From: Vibrio aquaticus
GTDB lineage: Bacteria; Pseudomonadota; Gammaproteobacteria; Enterobacterales; Vibrionaceae
Length of the DNA stretch: 64,000 bases
NCBI RefSeq assembly: GCF_003970385.1
Contig: NZ_RXZH01000001.1
Coordinates: 124,001 to 188,000 of the forward strand
Direction of reading: 5' to 3'
Every line of letters starts with the position of its first letter. Position 1 is the first letter of the stretch. This document shows, in pieces, positions 26,134-36,094 of this stretch. A program made the translations under genes and the position numbers. The notes under the pieces are model-generated. The model was given only the letters and a program-made list of their open reading frames with translations, searched no databases and was not told the origin of the DNA.

Positions 26134-28035
26134 TTATGCAAAGGATTGTGATTCCACGACTGAGAGTACTGAGACCTGATTTCGTCCGAGGGATTTTGAC
26201 TCATACAGTGCAATATCTGCTCGTTTATAGGTTTCTTCTGGTACATCCGATATTTCGGTTATGCCAACACTTACGGTTACATTTTTTTGGCTGTTTAGGT
26301 TTACGGCAATGCGTATACGATTCAAAACGACCTCAGCCTCTTTTAGCTCGGTATGAGGCATGATTAGAGCAAACTCTTCACCACCTATCCGGGCGATGAT
26401 GTCGGTTTCGCGCAATTGTTCCGTTAATGAGTCAGCCACTTCTTTAATGACTTCATCACCTTGATCGTGCCCGTATTGATCGTTAATTCGTTTGAAATGA
26501 TCAATATCGATAAGGGCAAGAGTAGAACCCTCTGACGATTGATAACGGCGGTAACGGGCAGAATGGGTCTGCATCTCAGAATCAAACTTGCGGCGATTCC
26601 ACAAACTCGTGAGTGGGTCTTTTAAACTCAGCTCACGCAGACGGTTCTCAAGCGATTTCCTTTGCGTAATATCAATAAACGAAGCGACATAAAATTGAAT
26701 CGTATCTTGTTTATCTTTGACGGTTTGAATGCGGAGGATTTCCGTTATTTCTGATCCGTCTTGGCGCTTGTTGACCACTTCACCTTCCCACAGACCGTCT
26801 TCTTTAAGGGCTCGCCACATCTTAATGTAAAAGTCTTGAGAGTGTTTGCCTGATGAAAATAGCGAAGGTGGCTTGCCTTTGACATCTTCCAACTTATAAC
26901 CACTGGCACGGGTAAACTCTTCATTCACTTGAACTATGCGGTTGTTTCTGTCGGTGATCACCATTGCTGACATACCATTCATCGCAGCGCGTGCAATTTT
27001 GCTATCAAGGCTGTTTTTACGGTGATTGAAGTTCCATGTCACAAAGCTAAAAGTAAGGAGCAATAGAATGATCGAAATGAGTGCAGCTTGTTGGTAGATT
27101 GCGTGGCGTTCATGGTCACTAAACGCCTGAGCTTCAGAGAAGTCAGTGGTTAAGAAGATGATTAGGTTGTTTTCTCGTGCACTATCGCCAATGGAGGACT
27201 TAGTGAAAGAGAACCATCCATGATCGCCTTTTGCTGTACCTGATTCCCGCAGTTGGACAATACGCCATAAGCTCGGGTACTGAATCGCTAAATTTTGTTC
27301 AGAATTATCGTTTAGAAGGTGGCCCATTATATTGCTACCTTGTGAAGACATCAGATAGTAGCCTTGGTCGGTCGCTATATTGGGTAAATTGTCAGCCAGT
27401 CCTTTATAAGCCAAGTTTTTGTAAAGCCTAAGTAGATCAAGGTTAACGACAAAATAGCCAATGGTTTGGCTGTTGTAAGAAATAGGGAAGAGGATTCGAT
27501 ATGCTGGAGTCAGGGGACGAACGACAACACCGTTCTCAACTTCTAAGTCAATACCGAACGTACCCATTTGCTGAGGCTTGAGTGTTTTTGCATATTTAAA
27601 GTAATCACGGTCACCTTTAAATTGTAGGTCACTCTGATCGACGACTTCTATGAAATGCTCACCACTGTTGACTCGAACGAGCTCCATCCCTTCTGGACTG
27701 AGGATTCGTAATTGTGAGTAATAGCCTTGTGTTCTTGCAATCAGAAGCCAAAAGTCTTCAAGTGCATCAAGGTTTGATGGCGTAGGGTTCTTAATCGCTT
27801 GCAGCAGGATGTTATTATGCGCGAGATAACGAATCGAAGAAGAAATCTTCGCCATTGAAGAATTCAATTCGGCTTTTGCATACTCAAGCTTATTGCGGTT
27901 AAGTTGTTCAACATTCTGCGCGGTTTTAACTTCGAGCATTGACAGCTGGTTGTAAAAGTATAAAAACGGGACAAACGAAAGTGCACATAGCACGAGGGTA
28001 AATTGTAAGACGAGTTTTGAGTTTCGCTTGTGCAT
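26134..28035 (-). CDS. Membrane diguanylate cyclase with extracytoplasmic sensor and PAS domain
   Basis: The 633-residue protein has a TM helix at about 9-30, a periplasmic sensor of about 270 residues that resembles a dCache-type domain, a second TM near 303-323, a PAS domain (about 335-460, MVITDRNNRIVQVNEEFTRASGY) and a GGDEF domain (about 465-630). The active site reads IARIGGEEFALIMP, so it should make cyclic-di-GMP from GTP. An inhibitory I-site RETD lies five residues before GGEEF, so product feedback is expected. The ligand is unknown. No EAL domain is present. Confidence 0.92.
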   Translation of the reverse strand: MHKRNSKLVLQFTLVLCALSFVPFLYFYNQLSMLEVKTAQNVEQLNRNKLEYAKAELNSSMAKISSSIRYLAHNNILLQAIKNPTPSNLDALEDFWLLIARTQGYYSQLRILSPEGMELVRVNSGEHFIEVVDQSDLQFKGDRDYFKYAKTLKPQQMGTFGIDLEVENGVVVRPLTPAYRILFPISYNSQTIGYFVVNLDLLRLYKNLAYKGLADNLPNIATDQGYYLMSSQGSNIMGHLLNDNSEQNLAIQYPSLWRIVQLRESGTAKGDHGWFSFTKSSIGDSARENNLIIFLTTDFSEAQAFSDHERHAIYQQAALISIILLLLTFSFVTWNFNHRKNSLDSKIARAAMNGMSAMVITDRNNRIVQVNEEFTRASGYKLEDVKGKPPSLFSSGKHSQDFYIKMWRALKEDGLWEGEVVNKRQDGSEITEILRIQTVKDKQDTIQFYVASFIDITQRKSLENRLRELSLKDPLTSLWNRRKFDSEMQTHSARYRRYQSSEGSTLALIDIDHFKRINDQYGHDQGDEVIKEVADSLTEQLRETDIIARIGGEEFALIMPHTELKEAEVVLNRIRIAVNLNSQKNVTVSVGITEISDVPEETYKRADIALYESKSLGRNQVSVLSVVESQSFA

Positions 28036-28186
28036 CTTTGTTCAAAAAATCGATAGTTTGGGCTGATTAGTATATCAAGAGCTAGTGCGATTAGCTGTGA
28101 GCAAGGTTGAATATTAATAACAATGGGTATGTCGTGCTTTAATTTGGTGGAAGTGGCAAAGTTGCGAAGTTTGTACTGGTAGAATA

Positions 28187-28218
28187 AAACAAAGCACCTT
28201 ATTTAAGGTGCTTTGTTT
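28187..28218 (-). terminator. Terminator of the fruBKA operon
   Basis: A 14-bp perfect stem (AAACAAAGCACCTT / AAGGTGCTTTGTTT) with a 4-base loop lies 20 bases past the fruA stop, with T-rich sequence on the minus strand. Confidence 0.85.
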
Positions 28219-28237
28219 GGCTAATAATGGTTAGCCG

Positions 28238-29980
28238 TTACGCTGTTGTAACTTCCGCCTGTTTAGATTCTGCTTTTGCTTTAAGTAATGCGTAGCTAAT
28301 GCCTGTTACCGCTGTACCAGCAGCAATCGCAATAAGGTACATAAATACCGGAGTGATGGCGTTTGGAATCAGTAGTACGAATAGACCGCCATGAGGAGCC
28401 ATAAGCTTCGCGCCAAACAGCATAGAGAGAGCCCCCGTCAATGCGCCACCTGCCATACATGCTGGAATAACACGCATTGGATCTTTCGCGGCAAATGGAA
28501 TCGCACCCTCGGAGATAAAGCATAAACCAAGCACGAAAGAGGCTTTACCGGCTTCTTGTTCACTTTTCTCAAACTTGTTTTTCGCAATGAATGTCGCTAA
28601 GCCCATACCAAGAGCCGGAACCATGCCTGCAGCCATAATAGCCGCCATCGGGGCATACGTTTCAGAAGCCAGTAGGCCAACCCCGAATGCGTAAGCTGCC
28701 TTGTTCACAGGGCCACCTAAATCGAAACACATCATTGCACCAAGCAACAAGCCAAGTAGAACGGCACTGTCTGAGCCCATGTTGTTAAGGAAATCAGTTA
28801 ATGCTGTCATGATGCCAGCCACCGGACCACCCACAACATAAATCATCGCTAGACCAGTAAATAGCGTGGCAACAAATGGAATGATAAGGATCGGCTTCAG
28901 TGCTTCCATTGACTGTGGCAGTGAGACTTTGTCTGCCAGGAACTTAGCCGCATAACCTGCAATGAAACCAGCAGCAATACCGCCTAAGAAACCTGCACCT
29001 GTCGAGCTAGCTAGCATACCGCCAACTAAACCCGGAGCGAGACCTGGACGGTCAGCAATGGAAAATGCGATGTAACCAGCTAAAACAGGAATCATCAGTG
29101 CAAACGCAGAGCCGCCACCAATGGTCATTAACGCAGCGGCTAACGTGCCTTCTTCTTTGAACGCTTCGATACCGAATACAAATGACAGTGCAATGATTAA
29201 TCCACCTGCTACAACAACAGGAAGCATGTGTGAAACACCGGTCATTAAGTGTTTATAAGCGCCTTTCTTTTCTTCAGTTTGCGCTGAAGAGGCGCCAGAG
29301 TGTTGGTAGACCGTCGCCTGTTCAAAGGCGTTATCCATCTCTTGAGCCGTTTTCTTTAGCGCAGGACCTGTTTTAGTGCGGTACATCAGCTTGCCATCGA
29401 AGCGATCTAATGGCACTTCGATATCAGCAGCGATGATGACCAAATCCGCATCTTGTATTTCTTGTGCAGTAAGTTGGTTTTTTGCACCTACGGAACCACG
29501 TGTTTCAACTTTGATTTGATGGCCACGCTGAGCACCTTCTTGCTCTAGGGCTTCTGCCGCCATGAAGGTGTGTGCGACACCTGTTGGGCATGCAGTAATT
29601 GCAACGATCTTCTGAGCGCTGTTAGATGTGGTTTGTTGAATCGGTTCAGACGCTACCGCTTCATCTTGACTTAAAAGAGAGGCTTTTTCGCATGCAGTGG
29701 TTAAGAATGCTTTAGGGTCGACAGTTACTTCACTGATCGGCGCACTGTAAACAGGTTTGCCAACAAAGCGAGTTGTGTCGATGGTGCGATCAGCGGCGAT
29801 AATGATGGCATCGGATTGGTCAATATCAGCGTCTGTCAGAAGCGATGGCTCGATAACATTAGATTGGCATTCAATCTTAGCGTCCCAACCAAGAGAGTGA
29901 GCCGCTTGTTCTAACAGACCGGCAGCAAGAATGCTGTTTGCTACGCCACTAGGGCAGGCAGTAATGATTGCTATCTTCAT
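28238..29980 (-). CDS. fruA: Fructose PTS transporter, EIIB'BC
   Basis: The 580-residue protein takes up fructose and phosphorylates it to fructose 1-phosphate. It has a degenerate N-terminal B' domain (residues 1-100, ITACPSGVANS), a functional EIIB domain (about 125-215) with the phospho-Cys motif ITACPTGVAHTFMAA, and an EIIC membrane domain of about ten helices (240-570) including GGPVNKAAYAFG. Domain order and length match E. coli FruA. It is the last gene of fruB-fruK-fruA, 21 bases after fruK. Confidence 0.96.
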   Translation of the reverse strand: MKIAIITACPSGVANSILAAGLLEQAAHSLGWDAKIECQSNVIEPSLLTDADIDQSDAIIIAADRTIDTTRFVGKPVYSAPISEVTVDPKAFLTTACEKASLLSQDEAVASEPIQQTTSNSAQKIVAITACPTGVAHTFMAAEALEQEGAQRGHQIKVETRGSVGAKNQLTAQEIQDADLVIIAADIEVPLDRFDGKLMYRTKTGPALKKTAQEMDNAFEQATVYQHSGASSAQTEEKKGAYKHLMTGVSHMLPVVVAGGLIIALSFVFGIEAFKEEGTLAAALMTIGGGSAFALMIPVLAGYIAFSIADRPGLAPGLVGGMLASSTGAGFLGGIAAGFIAGYAAKFLADKVSLPQSMEALKPILIIPFVATLFTGLAMIYVVGGPVAGIMTALTDFLNNMGSDSAVLLGLLLGAMMCFDLGGPVNKAAYAFGVGLLASETYAPMAAIMAAGMVPALGMGLATFIAKNKFEKSEQEAGKASFVLGLCFISEGAIPFAAKDPMRVIPACMAGGALTGALSMLFGAKLMAPHGGLFVLLIPNAITPVFMYLIAIAAGTAVTGISYALLKAKAESKQAEVTTA

Positions 29981-30001
29981 AATAGGGTAACCTTTTGTTC
30001 C

Positions 30002-30970
30002 TTAGTTCTCGTCTCGAGTGCTATTTGAATCAAGTGATTGAACACTCGTTTGGTCCATAATGTTTTCCAGCTCTTTATGGCTGGTTAATCCAACGCCAAT
30101 TTGGCTTACGGCAAGTGCCGATAACGCAGTCGCAAAACGCAGTGTCTGCGGCTTATCAAACATTTGCATGTGGCCCCAACACAAACCGGCTACTAATGTA
30201 TCTCCGGCTCCTACTGTGCTGACAACGGACATTTTGGGTGGTTTAGCACTCAGCCATTGGTTGTCGTGAAACCACATCACGCCATCTTTACCCATCGATA
30301 CAACGATGTTTTCGATGCCTTTATCACCAAGATTTTGTGCAGCTGTTTTACACTGCTCTTGACTAGTGAGTGGCTGACCAACAAAATCGCTGAGCTCTTC
30401 GTCATTCGGCTTAATTAGCCAAGGTTGAGCGTCAATACCTGCTTTAAGCGCCGCTCGACTGCTATCAAATAGGACTTTTTTACCTTGCTGACGTAATTTC
30501 TGGATCCACTGAGCACAGAGTTCTGGGCTGATACCACCAGGTAGACTGCCTGCAAATACGAAGAACTCATGTGTTTCCGCAAGTTCAAACAACTGTTGCT
30601 CAAATTTATCAATATCGCCCTGTGACACGGTAACGCCAGGAAAGTTGATATCAGTAACATTCTCGTCCTGCTCAACCAATTTAACGTTGATTCGTGTTGC
30701 ACCAGAGACTTCGACAAACTGGTTTGAAACGCCAATTTGTTTAAACAGTTGATAAAACAGTTCAGTGTTATCACGGCCCAAAAAACCTGTCACAGTGACA
30801 TCAGCACCTAAATCACTCAGTACTTTGGCAACGTTTACACCTTTGCCCGCAGCATGGAGATTGCTTTTTGAGACAAGATTGACGCTACCTGAAGTTAATG
30901 TGCTCAATGAACCAGTAAGGTCAAGGGCAGGGTTGAGCGTGATGGTAACGACTTTGTTGGTTTTACTCAT
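30002..30970 (-). CDS. fruK: 1-phosphofructokinase
   Basis: This 322-residue PfkB-family kinase phosphorylates fructose 1-phosphate to fructose 1,6-bisphosphate. The N-terminus VTITLNPALDLTG and GKGVNVAKVL, and the C-terminal active-site motif VSTVGAGDTLVAG with its catalytic Asp, are typical. It is 9 bases downstream of fruB. Because it consumes fructose 1-phosphate, the FruR effector, it also shapes the regulation of its own operon. Confidence 0.96.
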   Translation of the reverse strand: MSKTNKVVTITLNPALDLTGSLSTLTSGSVNLVSKSNLHAAGKGVNVAKVLSDLGADVTVTGFLGRDNTELFYQLFKQIGVSNQFVEVSGATRINVKLVEQDENVTDINFPGVTVSQGDIDKFEQQLFELAETHEFFVFAGSLPGGISPELCAQWIQKLRQQGKKVLFDSSRAALKAGIDAQPWLIKPNDEELSDFVGQPLTSQEQCKTAAQNLGDKGIENIVVSMGKDGVMWFHDNQWLSAKPPKMSVVSTVGAGDTLVAGLCWGHMQMFDKPQTLRFATALSALAVSQIGVGLTSHKELENIMDQTSVQSLDSNSTRDEN

Positions 30971-30979
30971 ATTGACTCC

Positions 30980-32110
30980 TTAACCTTCACCGAGGCCAGA
31001 TGCGATCGCAGCACCAATAGACTCAAGGGCTTGAGTCGCATCGTGGCCTTCAGCCGTAAACTTAAGCTGGTGGCCATGTTTCACACCGAGAGCGATCACT
31101 TTCATCAGGCTCTTCGCATTCACTTCTTTGGAATCACCATCAAGGTTGGCCACGCGAATGTTTGACTCAAACTTCTTCGCTTCAGCAACTAGCATTGCGC
31201 CCGGACGAGCGTGCAAGCCATGAGCATTCTTGATTTTGAATACTGCACTATGATCATCAGAGCGTGATGGTGCGGCACTTTCGCCTTTTAGCATTGCAAT
31301 GAGTTGCTCGGTGTTCGCTTCAAGCAGGTCGTTTTGCTTGTTGTTAAAAACAAGGGACGACAAATTGGATAAGATACTTTTATGTGCTGCATTACAGGCT
31401 GAAAAGGTAATAAGTCCGCGCACTGGCAAACCTTCGTATTGACAATCATTTGCCGTTGAAACAAATGAAACACCGGTACGGGTTACAGCTTTGTCGCTTC
31501 CTACCAACCATAGGCCTTGACCTAAGTGGGTAGGCTTTTTATTGATGATATCGGCTACAAACTCATTGCCAGCGCAACCACTGTTTTTGAGTAGTCCTGA
31601 TGCGACAGCGCCCATTTGCAGCATGTCGCTGGCAGGGAAGTTTAGCTGAACGTGTGCCGCGTCGAGATCCGCGTCTAGTTGGGTCTGGCCTAAAAGAAGC
31701 TGAATGATGTCTTGTTCTTTCTTCGCTGATTTGAGCGCTTCTTCCACGCCGTCAGAGCCTAATACTTTCGTTAATTGCTTCAGAATCTCTAGGTGTTCGT
31801 CAGACTTTGCTGCAATACCGATCGCAACATAAACCGTATTTCCATTGCCCCAATCTACGCCTTTAGGGTAGTGGTGGACGGCAACACCGGTTGACTTAAC
31901 CAGTGACTTGGTTTCGACAGTGCCATGGGGGATGGCAATACCATTACCTAAAAACGTGGCACTTTGATGCTCTCTATCAATCATGCCATTAACATAGCCA
32001 CCATCGACAAAGCCATTTTCAGCAAGGCTTTGTGCAATATTTTTGATCGCTTCGATTTTGTCACTTGCCTGTTGAGCAAGAGTAATATCTTTATTGGACA
32101 GTGTAAGCAT
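30980..32110 (-). CDS. fruB: Fructose-specific EIIA/HPr diphosphoryl transfer protein
   Basis: This 376-residue cytoplasmic protein passes phosphate from enzyme I to FruA. The EIIA domain (about 1-145) carries its phospho-His in GIAIPHGT. A linking M domain follows, and a C-terminal HPr-like domain (about 285-375) has the phospho-His in GLHARPGAM. I use ATG 32110, with GGAG nine bases upstream. It is the promoter-proximal gene of fruBKA, with a FruR site 70 bases ahead of the start. Confidence 0.95.
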   Translation of the reverse strand: MLTLSNKDITLAQQASDKIEAIKNIAQSLAENGFVDGGYVNGMIDREHQSATFLGNGIAIPHGTVETKSLVKSTGVAVHHYPKGVDWGNGNTVYVAIGIAAKSDEHLEILKQLTKVLGSDGVEEALKSAKKEQDIIQLLLGQTQLDADLDAAHVQLNFPASDMLQMGAVASGLLKNSGCAGNEFVADIINKKPTHLGQGLWLVGSDKAVTRTGVSFVSTANDCQYEGLPVRGLITFSACNAAHKSILSNLSSLVFNNKQNDLLEANTEQLIAMLKGESAAPSRSDDHSAVFKIKNAHGLHARPGAMLVAEAKKFESNIRVANLDGDSKEVNAKSLMKVIALGVKHGHQLKFTAEGHDATQALESIGAAIASGLGEG

Positions 32111-32182
32111 GGGGCTCTCCAGCTTGAAAATGAATCTCCAAATCGTGTCGAAGATACTCAAATGTGTATTTGCTAAATTCAA

Positions 32183-32196
32183 CTGAATCGATTCAG
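32183..32196. promoter_or_regulatory. FruR operator 1
   Basis: A perfect 14-bp palindrome, CTGAATCGATTCAG, of the Cra/FruR type (TGAAWC half-site) lies 73 bp upstream of fruB. Confidence 0.85.
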
Positions 32197-32262
32197 CAAA
32201 AAAGAAAAATTTTAGAATCCAGCAAGTCGCTCAACTAAAGGTTGGCTTTAAAGGTCATTCAT

Positions 32263-32278
32263 CGTGATTCAAGTCACT
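32263..32278. promoter_or_regulatory. CRP-like site in the fruB-fruR intergenic region
   Basis: CGTGA-TTCAAG-TCACT has the GTGA-N6-TCAC symmetry of the CRP consensus. It lies about 150 bp upstream of fruB and 120 bp upstream of fruR, consistent with catabolite control of the fructose operon. Confidence 0.6.
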
Positions 32279-32289
32279 TTCTATCTCTT

Positions 32290-32327
32290 GCTGAATCCTT
32301 TCAGCTTTTATACTGAATCGTTTCAGC
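32290..32327. promoter_or_regulatory. FruR operators 2 and 3
   Basis: GCTGAATCCTTTCAGC (32290-32305) and ACTGAATCGTTTCAGC (32312-32327) are near-palindromic FruR sites 22 bp apart, so they face the same side of the helix. They lie 72-110 bp upstream of fruR and suggest autoregulation as well as action on fruB. Confidence 0.85.
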
Positions 32328-32398
32328 TTATAATTCAACTTAGAGATTGATCATTCGTGATGGATTATGATCCAGTGCACAATAAAGGGGCGTTAGAT

Positions 32399-33376
32399 AT
32401 GACACTTGATGAAATTGCTAAGCTTGCTGGGGTGTCGAAAACCACTGCGAGCTATGTGATTAATGGCAAAGCCCAAAAATATAGGATCAGCGAAAAGACA
32501 CAGCGTAAGGTGATGGAAGTTGTTGATGCACATAACTACCGACCTGATTTAGCGGCAAGTACGTTACGTGCTGGACACAGTCGTTCTTTTGGTTTGATTA
32601 TCCCAGACCTTGAAAACACCAGTTACGCACGCTTGGCAAAATTGTTGGAGCAGAATTCACGTTCAGCAGGTTACCAGATCTTGATCGCCTGTTCGGATGA
32701 TGAGCCGGACACTGAAAAAAATGTGGTTAGGGCGCTAGTGAGCCGCAAAGTCGATGCCTTGTTTGTCGCAAGTGTTATCCCTGAAGCGACCGATTATTAT
32801 CTCGAATTACAAAAGAGTGGCACTCCGGTCATCGCCATTGACCGCCCGCTAGATGATGAACACTTTTCTTGCGTTATCAGTGAAGACTTTAGTGGTGCGT
32901 TTGAGCTAACTCAGTCGGTATTAGATGAGCAAGTTGCTTCGGTGGGGTTAATTGGTGCACTGCCTGAACTGAATGTTTCCAAAGAACGGGAACTAGGCTT
33001 TCAGTCGGCTGTGAAGCACAAAGGTAAACAACTGATTGTCGGCTACGGTGAGCACTTTAATCGAACTGATGGTAAGCAAGTACTGGAGGGCTGGCTTGAT
33101 AATGGCGCGATGCCAGACGCGATTATCACTACCTCTTATACCTTATTAGAAGGGGTGTTAGATGTGATGTTAGAAAAACCAGAGCTCGCCAAGAAGGTTA
33201 AGCTTGCGACCTTCGGTGATAATCGACTATTGGACTTTTTGCCGATGAAGATCAACTCATTGCCTCAGCAATTTGAGCTTATCGCTGACAGTGCGATGGC
33301 GCTTGCCTTGAATGCTGCGGCCAAGCGATATCAGCCGGGTATAGAGTTAATCCCTAGAAAGATCATTGAACGTTAG
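32399..33376 (+). CDS. fruR: Fructose repressor/activator FruR (Cra), LacI family
   Basis: A 325-residue regulator with the LacI helix-turn-helix at residues 1-25 (MTLDEIAKLAGVSKTTASYVING) and a periplasmic-binding-like effector domain after residue 60. The hinge and the GLIIPDLENTSYARLAKLLE segment match Cra/FruR. Its effector is fructose 1-phosphate. ATG 32399 follows AAAGGGG at eight bases; an upstream frame start is not needed. Three FruR-type palindromes lie between it and fruB. In V. cholerae FruR has been described as activating the fru operon, unlike the enteric repressor; whether that holds here is inference. Confidence 0.93.
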   Translation: MTLDEIAKLAGVSKTTASYVINGKAQKYRISEKTQRKVMEVVDAHNYRPDLAASTLRAGHSRSFGLIIPDLENTSYARLAKLLEQNSRSAGYQILIACSDDEPDTEKNVVRALVSRKVDALFVASVIPEATDYYLELQKSGTPVIAIDRPLDDEHFSCVISEDFSGAFELTQSVLDEQVASVGLIGALPELNVSKERELGFQSAVKHKGKQLIVGYGEHFNRTDGKQVLEGWLDNGAMPDAIITTSYTLLEGVLDVMLEKPELAKKVKLATFGDNRLLDFLPMKINSLPQQFELIADSAMALALNAAAKRYQPGIELIPRKIIER

Positions 33377-33382
33377 AAATGG

Positions 33383-33407
33383 AAAGCCCCGCATGTAGCG
33401 GGGCTTT
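33383..33407. terminator. Bidirectional terminator
   Basis: AAAGCCCCGC / GCGGGGCTTT, a 10-bp stem with a 5-base loop, lies between fruR and the convergent chemoreceptor gene. Confidence 0.82.
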
Positions 33408-33427
33408 GTATTAGAGACAGGGTATAT

Positions 33428-35320
33428 CTAGTAGCGGAACAGCTTAACTTGGTTGTTAAGTTGCTTCGCGATGGTCTGTAGGTGCTCAGAAAGTTCGCGT
33501 GAGCTATCGGCTTGTACTGACATCTGATCAGAAACATCGTTCGCTAGCTGAATGTTCTTACTCACTTCGCCTGTCACGGTGCGCTGCTCTGAAGCGGCAT
33601 TTGAAATGTGAGAAGCCATATCCGAGATATCTTGGATCGATAGGGCGATCTTCTCTAGAGCTTCGGTCGCGTTGCTTGCGTCATCAACACTTGATTGCGC
33701 GAGATCTTGGCTACGTTGCATAGAATTTACCGCTTCAACACTATTCTGCTGCAAGCTTTCAATCATTTCACGAATTTCATTGGTCGAGCTATGAGTACGT
33801 TGTGAAAGAACACGTACTTCATCCGCAACAACCGCAAAACCACGCCCTTGTTCACCTGCACGGGCAGCTTCGATGGCAGCGTTAAGCGCAAGCAAGTTAG
33901 TCTGCTCTGCGATGTCACTGATGGTGGAAAGAATCATATTGATATCAAGTGCATTCTTCTCAAGCTCGCGGATTACCTTAGCAGCGTTCTCTACTTGCTG
34001 TGCAAGGCTAGTGATCGATTCCTGGTTACGAATAATCACTTCTTTACCTTCATTACAATGCTCAGTAGAACCGATTGCAGAATTGGCCGTCAGTTGGGCA
34101 TTGTTTGCCACTTCTTCCGCCGCTGCTGACATTTCATGAACAGCTGTAGCGATTTGTGACATTTCATTAAGCTGAATAGCCAAGCCTTCACTGGTTTGTC
34201 GTGCAACATCCGTACTGGTTTTCGACTGTTCATCCAGCGCTGTTGATGATTGAGCAATGTCTTGGACGATTTGTTGTAATTTACTAATGAACGCATTGAC
34301 ATGGGTTGCCAGTAAGCCAATTTCGTCTTTTGTTTCAACTTTGATGCGTTGCGTTAGGTCGCCGTCACCTTTCGACAAGGCTTCCATCGATTTGCTTAGA
34401 GTTAGCAGAGGTGCTAGGGCTCGTTGAATGAAGAATAGAGCAATGAAGGCGATAATAATGGTTTGTAATACACCCATAAATGCCGCTTGGCGAAGTACAG
34501 AACGGAATGAGGCGAATGCATTGTCCTTATCGATCACAACGGTAAAGTACCAATCAGTATTCGGAACCAGTCGTGAAGAGACAAAGGCTTCAGCACCGGC
34601 GACTGGAATTTCCTTGATCTCATGACTTTGAGCGATGGACTGGATTGTACCAATGTTTAAGTTGTCAGAGATGCGGCTGATAGGTTTAAGCGCCAGTGAG
34701 GTGTCTTTATGTGCAACAATCTTTCCTTGGCTGTTTACCAAGAATGCGTAAACGCCGGTCTCGTGCAGGTTGACGATATCTTCAACCAGAGACTTAATGT
34801 TCATGTCAGCACCAATAACCCCGTTATAGCCGTTAGTTGAAAACGGGGTAGCAATCGTTACGACGAGGTCATTGGTTGCGACATCAATGTAGGGTTCAGT
34901 GATATGGAAAGTCCCTTTCGACATGGCGTTTGTATACCAATCGCGTTGGCGCGGGTCATAGCCTGGAGGAACGGGTAAATCAACACCCTGCATGAATGTA
35001 CCATCACTTAAGCCAGCATAAGCGATTTGGAATTGACCTGCGTTGGTGCTTTGGGTGAAATAGCTGGTTGGGTTATCTGAATATTTAAACGCGTCTTTCG
35101 CAGCGTTTACGACGTTAATTCGCCCTTGAATCCATTTATCCATGCCTGAAATGTTCGTTTCTAGCAGAGTGGTACCATACTGTTTCACTGAACGGTAGGT
35201 TTCATCAAGTAATTGACGGCCGGTCATATAGGTTTGAATCGCTGTCATAACCAAAATGGCGATAACGAAAGCAATCGTGAGTTTGTTTTTTATTGAAATG
35301 GCGTTCATTTCGTTGTTCAT
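33428..35320 (-). CDS. Methyl-accepting chemotaxis protein with dCache sensor
   Basis: A 630-residue chemoreceptor with TM1 near residues 12-32, a dCache_1-type periplasmic ligand domain (about 40-280, including [35 protein letters not shown]), TM2 near 285-305, HAMP, and a long signalling coiled coil. The hairpin tip reads [29 protein letters not shown]. dCache receptors often bind amino acids or amines; the ligand here is unknown. ATG 35320 has a GGGG-type site just ahead; alternatives at 35368 and 35308 exist. There is no CheR-docking pentapeptide at the C-terminus (ends KLFRY). Confidence 0.93.
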   Translation of the reverse strand: MNNEMNAISIKNKLTIAFVIAILVMTAIQTYMTGRQLLDETYRSVKQYGTTLLETNISGMDKWIQGRINVVNAAKDAFKYSDNPTSYFTQSTNAGQFQIAYAGLSDGTFMQGVDLPVPPGYDPRQRDWYTNAMSKGTFHITEPYIDVATNDLVVTIATPFSTNGYNGVIGADMNIKSLVEDIVNLHETGVYAFLVNSQGKIVAHKDTSLALKPISRISDNLNIGTIQSIAQSHEIKEIPVAGAEAFVSSRLVPNTDWYFTVVIDKDNAFASFRSVLRQAAFMGVLQTIIIAFIALFFIQRALAPLLTLSKSMEALSKGDGDLTQRIKVETKDEIGLLATHVNAFISKLQQIVQDIAQSSTALDEQSKTSTDVARQTSEGLAIQLNEMSQIATAVHEMSAAAEEVANNAQLTANSAIGSTEHCNEGKEVIIRNQESITSLAQQVENAAKVIRELEKNALDINMILSTISDIAEQTNLLALNAAIEAARAGEQGRGFAVVADEVRVLSQRTHSSTNEIREMIESLQQNSVEAVNSMQRSQDLAQSSVDDASNATEALEKIALSIQDISDMASHISNAASEQRTVTGEVSKNIQLANDVSDQMSVQADSSRELSEHLQTIAKQLNNQVKLFRY

Positions 35321-35445
35321 CCCCAGGGGTTTAAATGCCCGCACATTATACGTTACATAATGAAACAATTAAATGGTCATGCGTACTATTTATTACAAGG
35401 GAACGGGTTATTTTAAGTGGGTCAAAACTTTTTAGGGAGATAAAG

Positions 35446-35469
35446 AGGCTACTGCTAAGTCAGTAGCCT
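35446..35469 (-). terminator. Terminator of the small barrel gene
   Basis: AGGCTACTG / CAGTAGCCT pairs over 9 bp and reads into CTTTATCT on the minus strand, 12 bases past the stop. Confidence 0.65.
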
Positions 35470-35480
35470 GAGGGATCGTT

Positions 35481-35999
35481 TTAGTATTGGAATCGAACCG
35501 ACATGGTGACTTGAGGGCCGTACAAGCCGTTATTGCGCGTTTCAGCAGAAAGAGAGAGTTGCTCAGTCGAGTGGAAACGGACACCACCATGGAACACTGA
35601 AGAGTCATCGTTACGACCTAAACGCATCGTTGCTTCAACTTGGTTGGTTAACCACGCACGCATACCAATGTTCACTTCGGCTTGAGTGTTACTTTCACCA
35701 CCAGCTTCTTCAGTCAGTTTAACTTGGTGAATGAGCAGTTGTCCGTACACGTCAACAAATTGGTTTACAGGACCATTGAATCCGATACCACCAGCAAGGT
35801 CGTAGTCATTGTCGAATTGCGAATCTACGCGAACAATAAAGTGAGAGTTGTCGGTAAACAGAGTGCTAAACTCTGCCCCTGTCATTTCTGGCCCTATGGC
35901 GGTACGAACTTCAAAATAGTTGTAGCTAAAGTTATTCGCTTGAGTACTTCCACTGATACCTGCGAATGCTAGGGCACTGGCCAAAATGATTTTTTTCAA
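35481..35999 (-). CDS. Small outer-membrane beta-barrel protein
   Basis: The 172-residue protein has a clear signal peptide (MKKIILASALAFAGISGSTQA) followed by alternating hydrophobic strands and ends in Phe-Gln-Tyr, close to the C-terminal aromatic signal read by the Bam complex. The mature size of about 150 residues suits an eight-stranded barrel. I do not recognise the family, and no substrate or partner is suggested by the neighbours. The start has TCGGAGAC upstream on the minus strand. Confidence 0.72.
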   Translation of the reverse strand: MKKIILASALAFAGISGSTQANNFSYNYFEVRTAIGPEMTGAEFSTLFTDNSHFIVRVDSQFDNDYDLAGGIGFNGPVNQFVDVYGQLLIHQVKLTEEAGGESNTQAEVNIGMRAWLTNQVEATMRLGRNDDSSVFHGGVRFHSTEQLSLSAETRNNGLYGPQVTMSVRFQY

Positions 36000-36094
36000 A
36001 AGTAGTCTCCGACTAACATTAAAATGGTGTTATAAAAATGACTTGCAATAAGCAAGCCAGATAATAACTCAATCGAGAGACTAATTCAGGTAGA

